Below are positions 6,519 through 8,680 of a DNA stretch of 8,680 bases, piece after piece (within the stretch, counting starts at the first letter, position 1; every line of letters starts with the position of its first letter). The DNA lies in contig CAIPVD010000019.1 in assembly GCA_903868375.1 (NCBI GenBank), positions 1-8,680 on the forward strand, in the 5' to 3' direction. Source of the DNA: an uncultured delta proteobacterium (GTDB taxonomy: Bacteria > UBA10199 > GCA-002796325 > 1-14-0-20-49-13). The notes under the pieces are model-generated. The model saw nothing but the letters and a program-made list of their open reading frames with translations. It did no database searches and was not told the origin of the DNA. The position numbers were made by a program, and so were the translations under genes.

Positions 6519-7493
6519 TTAATCGTGGAGAACTTTTTTAAGGCTTTCGGTTAGCGCCGGAACGATCTTGAAAAGATCACCTACTATCCCAAAGTCGGCC
6601 CTCGAAAATATCGGCGCTTCTGGGTCTTTATTGATGGCAACTATCACCTTGCTCGTTCGCATGCCGGCCAGATGCTGAATTGCGCCCGATATGCCGCAAG
6701 CGATATATAATTTTGGATTCACCGTCTTACCCGTTTGCCCCACCTGGTGATCGTGCGAGATATAGCCCGCATCGACAGCGGCACGGGAAGCCCCGACCGC
6801 CGCGCCTTTCAAAACGTGCGCAAGTTCATAGAGCATCTTGAAATTATCTTCGCTGGCGAGCGCCCGGCCGCCAGATACGACGACATCGGCTTCACTTACG
6901 TCGGCTTCGCCTTTTTCGGCGACGCGCATTTCGCGAACCTTCGCCCGCATATTTCCGGGGTCGGCCGCAAGTTTTACGGCTACCAAATTCACGGCGGACT
7001 CTTTTACCGCGAAGGAGTTCGGCCGCGCGGTCGCCACCTGAACGCCCGTTTGGAAATTAAGATCGATCAGTGCCTTGCCGGCAAATACCGGCCGCCTTAT
7101 CTTTAACTTTCCATTTTCGATATCTAGCGCAGTGCAATCCTGCGTAAAACCGACCTTTAATTTCGCCGCAACCGTAGGGCACAGGTCCTTTCCCATTGGC
7201 GTTGCGCTGCCAAGTATCACGCTCGCATTTTCGGACTTTGCGACATCGCAGACGATCTTTGAATATCCGTCCGAATTATAAAATTTAAGCGCCTCGTTTT
7301 CCACGGTGACCACTTTTTTAACGCCGTATTTCCCAAGTTCGGCCGTATCTATTGCAGATGAGCCGCCTATCAGCAGGGCAACCACCCCGCCTCCAAGCTT
7401 TGGTGCGAGTTCAGCGGCCTTGCTCGCAAGTTCGAAGCTATATTTCTTTACTTTTCCATCTTGATGTTCAGCGATTATTAAAATGTTCGTCAT
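6519..7493 (-). CDS. etfA: Electron transfer flavoprotein subunit alpha
   Basis: EtfA (324 aa) carries the FAD that takes electrons from acyl-CoA dehydrogenases and passes them to ETF-quinone oxidoreductase. The N-terminal domain starts MTNILIIAEH. The C-terminal FAD domain shows the GGR motif (208-210), SRAAVDAGYI (236-245), VGQTGK (251-256), GISGAIQH (267-274), NKDPEAPIF (288-296) and ADFGIVGD (299-306), close to human ETFA. The frame is open further upstream, but the true start is the ATG at 7493: it has AAGGTG (7504-7499) at 5-base spacing, matches the family N-terminus, and overlaps the etfB stop as TAATG. It is tightly packed with etfB (1-base overlap) and acd (3-base gap), so translation is probably coupled. 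The motifs are of the ordinary respiratory type; nothing points to a bifurcating Fix-type ETF. Confidence 0.96.
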   Translation of the reverse strand: MTNILIIAEHQDGKVKKYSFELASKAAELAPKLGGGVVALLIGGSSAIDTAELGKYGVKKVVTVENEALKFYNSDGYSKIVCDVAKSENASVILGSATPMGKDLCPTVAAKLKVGFTQDCTALDIENGKLKIRRPVFAGKALIDLNFQTGVQVATARPNSFAVKESAVNLVAVKLAADPGNMRAKVREMRVAEKGEADVSEADVVVSGGRALASEDNFKMLYELAHVLKGAAVGASRAAVDAGYISHDHQVGQTGKTVNPKLYIACGISGAIQHLAGMRTSKVIVAINKDPEAPIFSRADFGIVGDLFKIVPALTESLKKVLHD

Positions 7494-8269
7494 TATATCA
7501 CCTTTGCTTCTTCTCTTAAGAATTTCACCAGTTGTTCCACGACCACGTTCGGTTCGCCATCGATCTTTTTCCCTGTGGCACGTTCTGGCGGCAACGCCCA
7601 CCCTGCGGTCGTTACACGAAGCCCCTCACTGCCGAGTAGCTCCGCCGCCTTCTTTTCAACTATTGGTTTCGTCTTTGCCTTCATGATACCGGGAAGAGAA
7701 GCGTAGCGAGGAGTGTTGAGCCCTTTTTCGCAACCTAGAACGCATGGCAGCTCTATATCTATCACCTCTTTCATGCCACCAGCCACCGGACGTTCTACCG
7801 TCGCTGATTTGCCGTCGGCGCCAAGTTCGAACTTTTCAACTGGCGAAACATGAGGAAGGCTGGAGAGTTCCGCCACGAACTGGATCATCGCGGTACAATC
7901 GTCGTCCACCGCCTGCTTACCGGCAAATATTATATCGAATTTTTCTTCCAGAACTACCTTGGAAAGGATCAGCGCAGTGCCATACAGGTCGATAGATACG
8001 CCCGTCGTATCGATACGAATTCCCCTATCGGCTCCCATGGCAAACGCTTGCCTCGTGGCCTCTGCAGCACGTGCTGGCCCAGCAGTTACGATCACCACTT
8101 CCGAACCGGCGTTTTTTTCCCTTAACTTAAGAGCCTCTTCGACCGCATATTCGTCGTAGGGATTTACGACCCACTTGATCTCATTTTCTTCTATGCCGCT
8201 GCCGTCGGCCTTTAATTTTATCTTGGTTTCTGTATCGGGGACCTGCTTCAATAGAACGCCTATTTTCAT
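7493..8269 (-). CDS. etfB: Electron transfer flavoprotein subunit beta
   Basis: EtfB (258 aa) pairs with EtfA and binds AMP in ordinary ETFs. It has the N-terminal KQVPD (8-12), NPYDEYAVEEAL (36-47), the nucleotide-loop AGKQAVDDD (116-124) and the ETF-beta signature LNTPRYASLPGIMKAK (184-199), whose leucine is the partner-docking anchor that contacts the dehydrogenase. The length is normal. The start at 8269 has a strong AGGAGG (8280-8275) five bases upstream. It is the first gene of the etfB-etfA-acd operon; its stop overlaps the etfA ATG by one base. It is divergent from the M16 peptidase across 107 bases. Confidence 0.97.
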   Translation of the reverse strand: MKIGVLLKQVPDTETKIKLKADGSGIEENEIKWVVNPYDEYAVEEALKLREKNAGSEVVIVTAGPARAAEATRQAFAMGADRGIRIDTTGVSIDLYGTALILSKVVLEEKFDIIFAGKQAVDDDCTAMIQFVAELSSLPHVSPVEKFELGADGKSATVERPVAGGMKEVIDIELPCVLGCEKGLNTPRYASLPGIMKAKTKPIVEKKAAELLGSEGLRVTTAGWALPPERATGKKIDGEPNVVVEQLVKFLREEAKVI

Positions 8270-8339
8270 TGCATCCTCCTAAAACCTTTCTTAGCTATAA
8301 ATCGCCCCTTTGCAAGTAGAAAATACCTGCAAATTTGCC
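8270..8339 (-). promoter_or_regulatory. etfB upstream region with an inverted repeat, possible operator
   Basis: The region holds TTTGCA (8309-8314) and TGCAAA (8328-8333), an inverted repeat with a 13-base spacer, and the perfect 10-bp palindrome GCAAATTTGC (8329-8338) overlapping its right half. They lie between the candidate minus-strand -10 of etfB (TATAGC, 8299-8294, with a weak -35 TTTCTA) and the candidate M16 -35 (8340-8345), where a repressor or activator could affect either gene. A fatty-acid-responsive regulator would make sense for an etf operon, but no such link can be seen. Confidence 0.3.
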
Positions 8340-8368
8340 TTGTTGTTTGGCTCTGGCTAATTTATAAA
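8340..8368 (+). promoter_or_regulatory. Candidate promoter of the M16 peptidase gene, probably leaderless
   Basis: TATAAA (8363-8368, 5/6 to the -10 consensus) lies 8 bases before the ATG at 8377, with TTGTTG (8340-8345, 3/6) 17 bases upstream of it. No Shine-Dalgarno precedes the ATG and an in-frame TAA lies three codons upstream, so the start is fixed and the transcript probably begins at or next to it. Confidence 0.5.
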
Positions 8369-8376
8369 TAGCACCT

Positions 8377-8680
8377 ATGCAAACCACAAAACATACGCTT
8401 TCGAACGGAATGACGGTGCTACTAAACGAAAATCACGCTGCGCCCGTGATATCGTTCAATATTTTGGTCTATGCCGGTTCCGCGATAGAAACCGACGCCG
8501 AAGCGGGCATGTGCCACGTAATAGAACACATGATATTTAAGGGAACTCCAAAGCGCCCGGTAGGCGCCATAGCTCGCGATATCGAAGCCGCCGGCGGTGA
8601 AGTAAACGCCTACACAAGCTTCGACCAAACGGTATTCTACATAAACATGGCGAGCCGCTATTCCGACAAAGGCCTTGAAA
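8377..8680 (+). CDS. M16 family zinc peptidase (pitrilysin-like), N-terminal part
   Basis: The first 101 codons of an M16 metallopeptidase are present and the gene runs off the right edge. The visible protein starts MQTTKHTLSNGMTVL and contains VYAGSAIETDAEAG (31-44) followed by the inverted zinc motif HVIEH (47-51) within HVIEHMIFKGT: His47 and His51 bind zinc and Glu50 is the catalytic base. EVNAYTSFDQTVFY (75-88) is the family block after the motif. The third zinc ligand, a downstream Glu, is beyond the window. No signal peptide precedes the domain, so a cytoplasmic M16B-type enzyme is likelier than a secreted one. Substrates are unknown; bacterial homologues degrade or process peptides. 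Confidence 0.93.
   Translation, partial: MQTTKHTLSNGMTVLLNENHAAPVISFNILVYAGSAIETDAEAGMCHVIEHMIFKGTPKRPVGAIARDIEAAGGEVNAYTSFDQTVFYINMASRYSDKGLE

Noticed and set aside
7494..7601. Upstream extension of the etfA frame.
   Set aside because: The extra residues lie inside etfB, do not match the ETF-alpha N-terminus, and a good ribosome-binding site precedes the ATG at 7493.

Overview
This window reads as a bacterial chromosome segment of moderate GC, with frequent ATA isoleucine codons. The gene content is electron-transfer flavoprotein plus acyl-CoA dehydrogenase, a HypA nickel chaperone, a dGK/dAK-type deoxynucleoside kinase, an M16 peptidase and a ChaN-like protein. This would suit a Gram-negative, deltaproteobacteria-like lineage or a related uncultured group. 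That placement is inference from protein resemblance only; there is no rRNA or other marker in the window.

Layout: (1) 1-1340, minus, a ChaN/Tiki-superfamily (haem-binding/iron-regulated) protein that runs off the left edge and carries a long C-terminal extension. (2) 1384-2721 and 2828-3751, minus, two proteins I do not recognise: an alanine-rich, partly disordered soluble protein and a basic membrane-associated protein. They look like accessory genes. (3) 3819-4211, plus, an isolated hypA, divergent from the membrane-protein gene. (4) 4224-4835, minus, a deoxynucleoside kinase converging on hypA. (5) 4840-4901, a GC-rich interspersed double-hairpin repeat between the kinase and the acyl-CoA dehydrogenase gene; one arm supplies the last codons and the stop of the dehydrogenase. 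(6) 4887-8269, minus, the tightly packed operon etfB-etfA-acd. (7) 8377 to the right edge, plus, the N-terminal third or less of an M16 zinc peptidase, divergent from etfB.

The functional core is the etfB-etfA-acd operon. The dehydrogenase oxidises acyl-CoA and passes electrons to the EtfAB heterodimer, which would deliver them to a membrane quinone oxidoreductase not seen here. HypA implies a nickel enzyme, most likely a [NiFe] hydrogenase, encoded elsewhere.

The most interesting points are: the repeat that forms the acd 3' end and also the 5' region of the kinase gene; genes with a -10-like box only about 8 bases before the ATG and no Shine-Dalgarno (possible leaderless mRNAs), beside genes with strong Shine-Dalgarno sites; HypA with an elongated archaeal-like zinc loop; the extended ChaN-like protein; and the two unrecognised neighbours. 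I do not see a clear new defence or mobile system. No tRNA, rRNA, CRISPR or transposase is apparent, and there is no gene-free stretch longer than about 110 bases.
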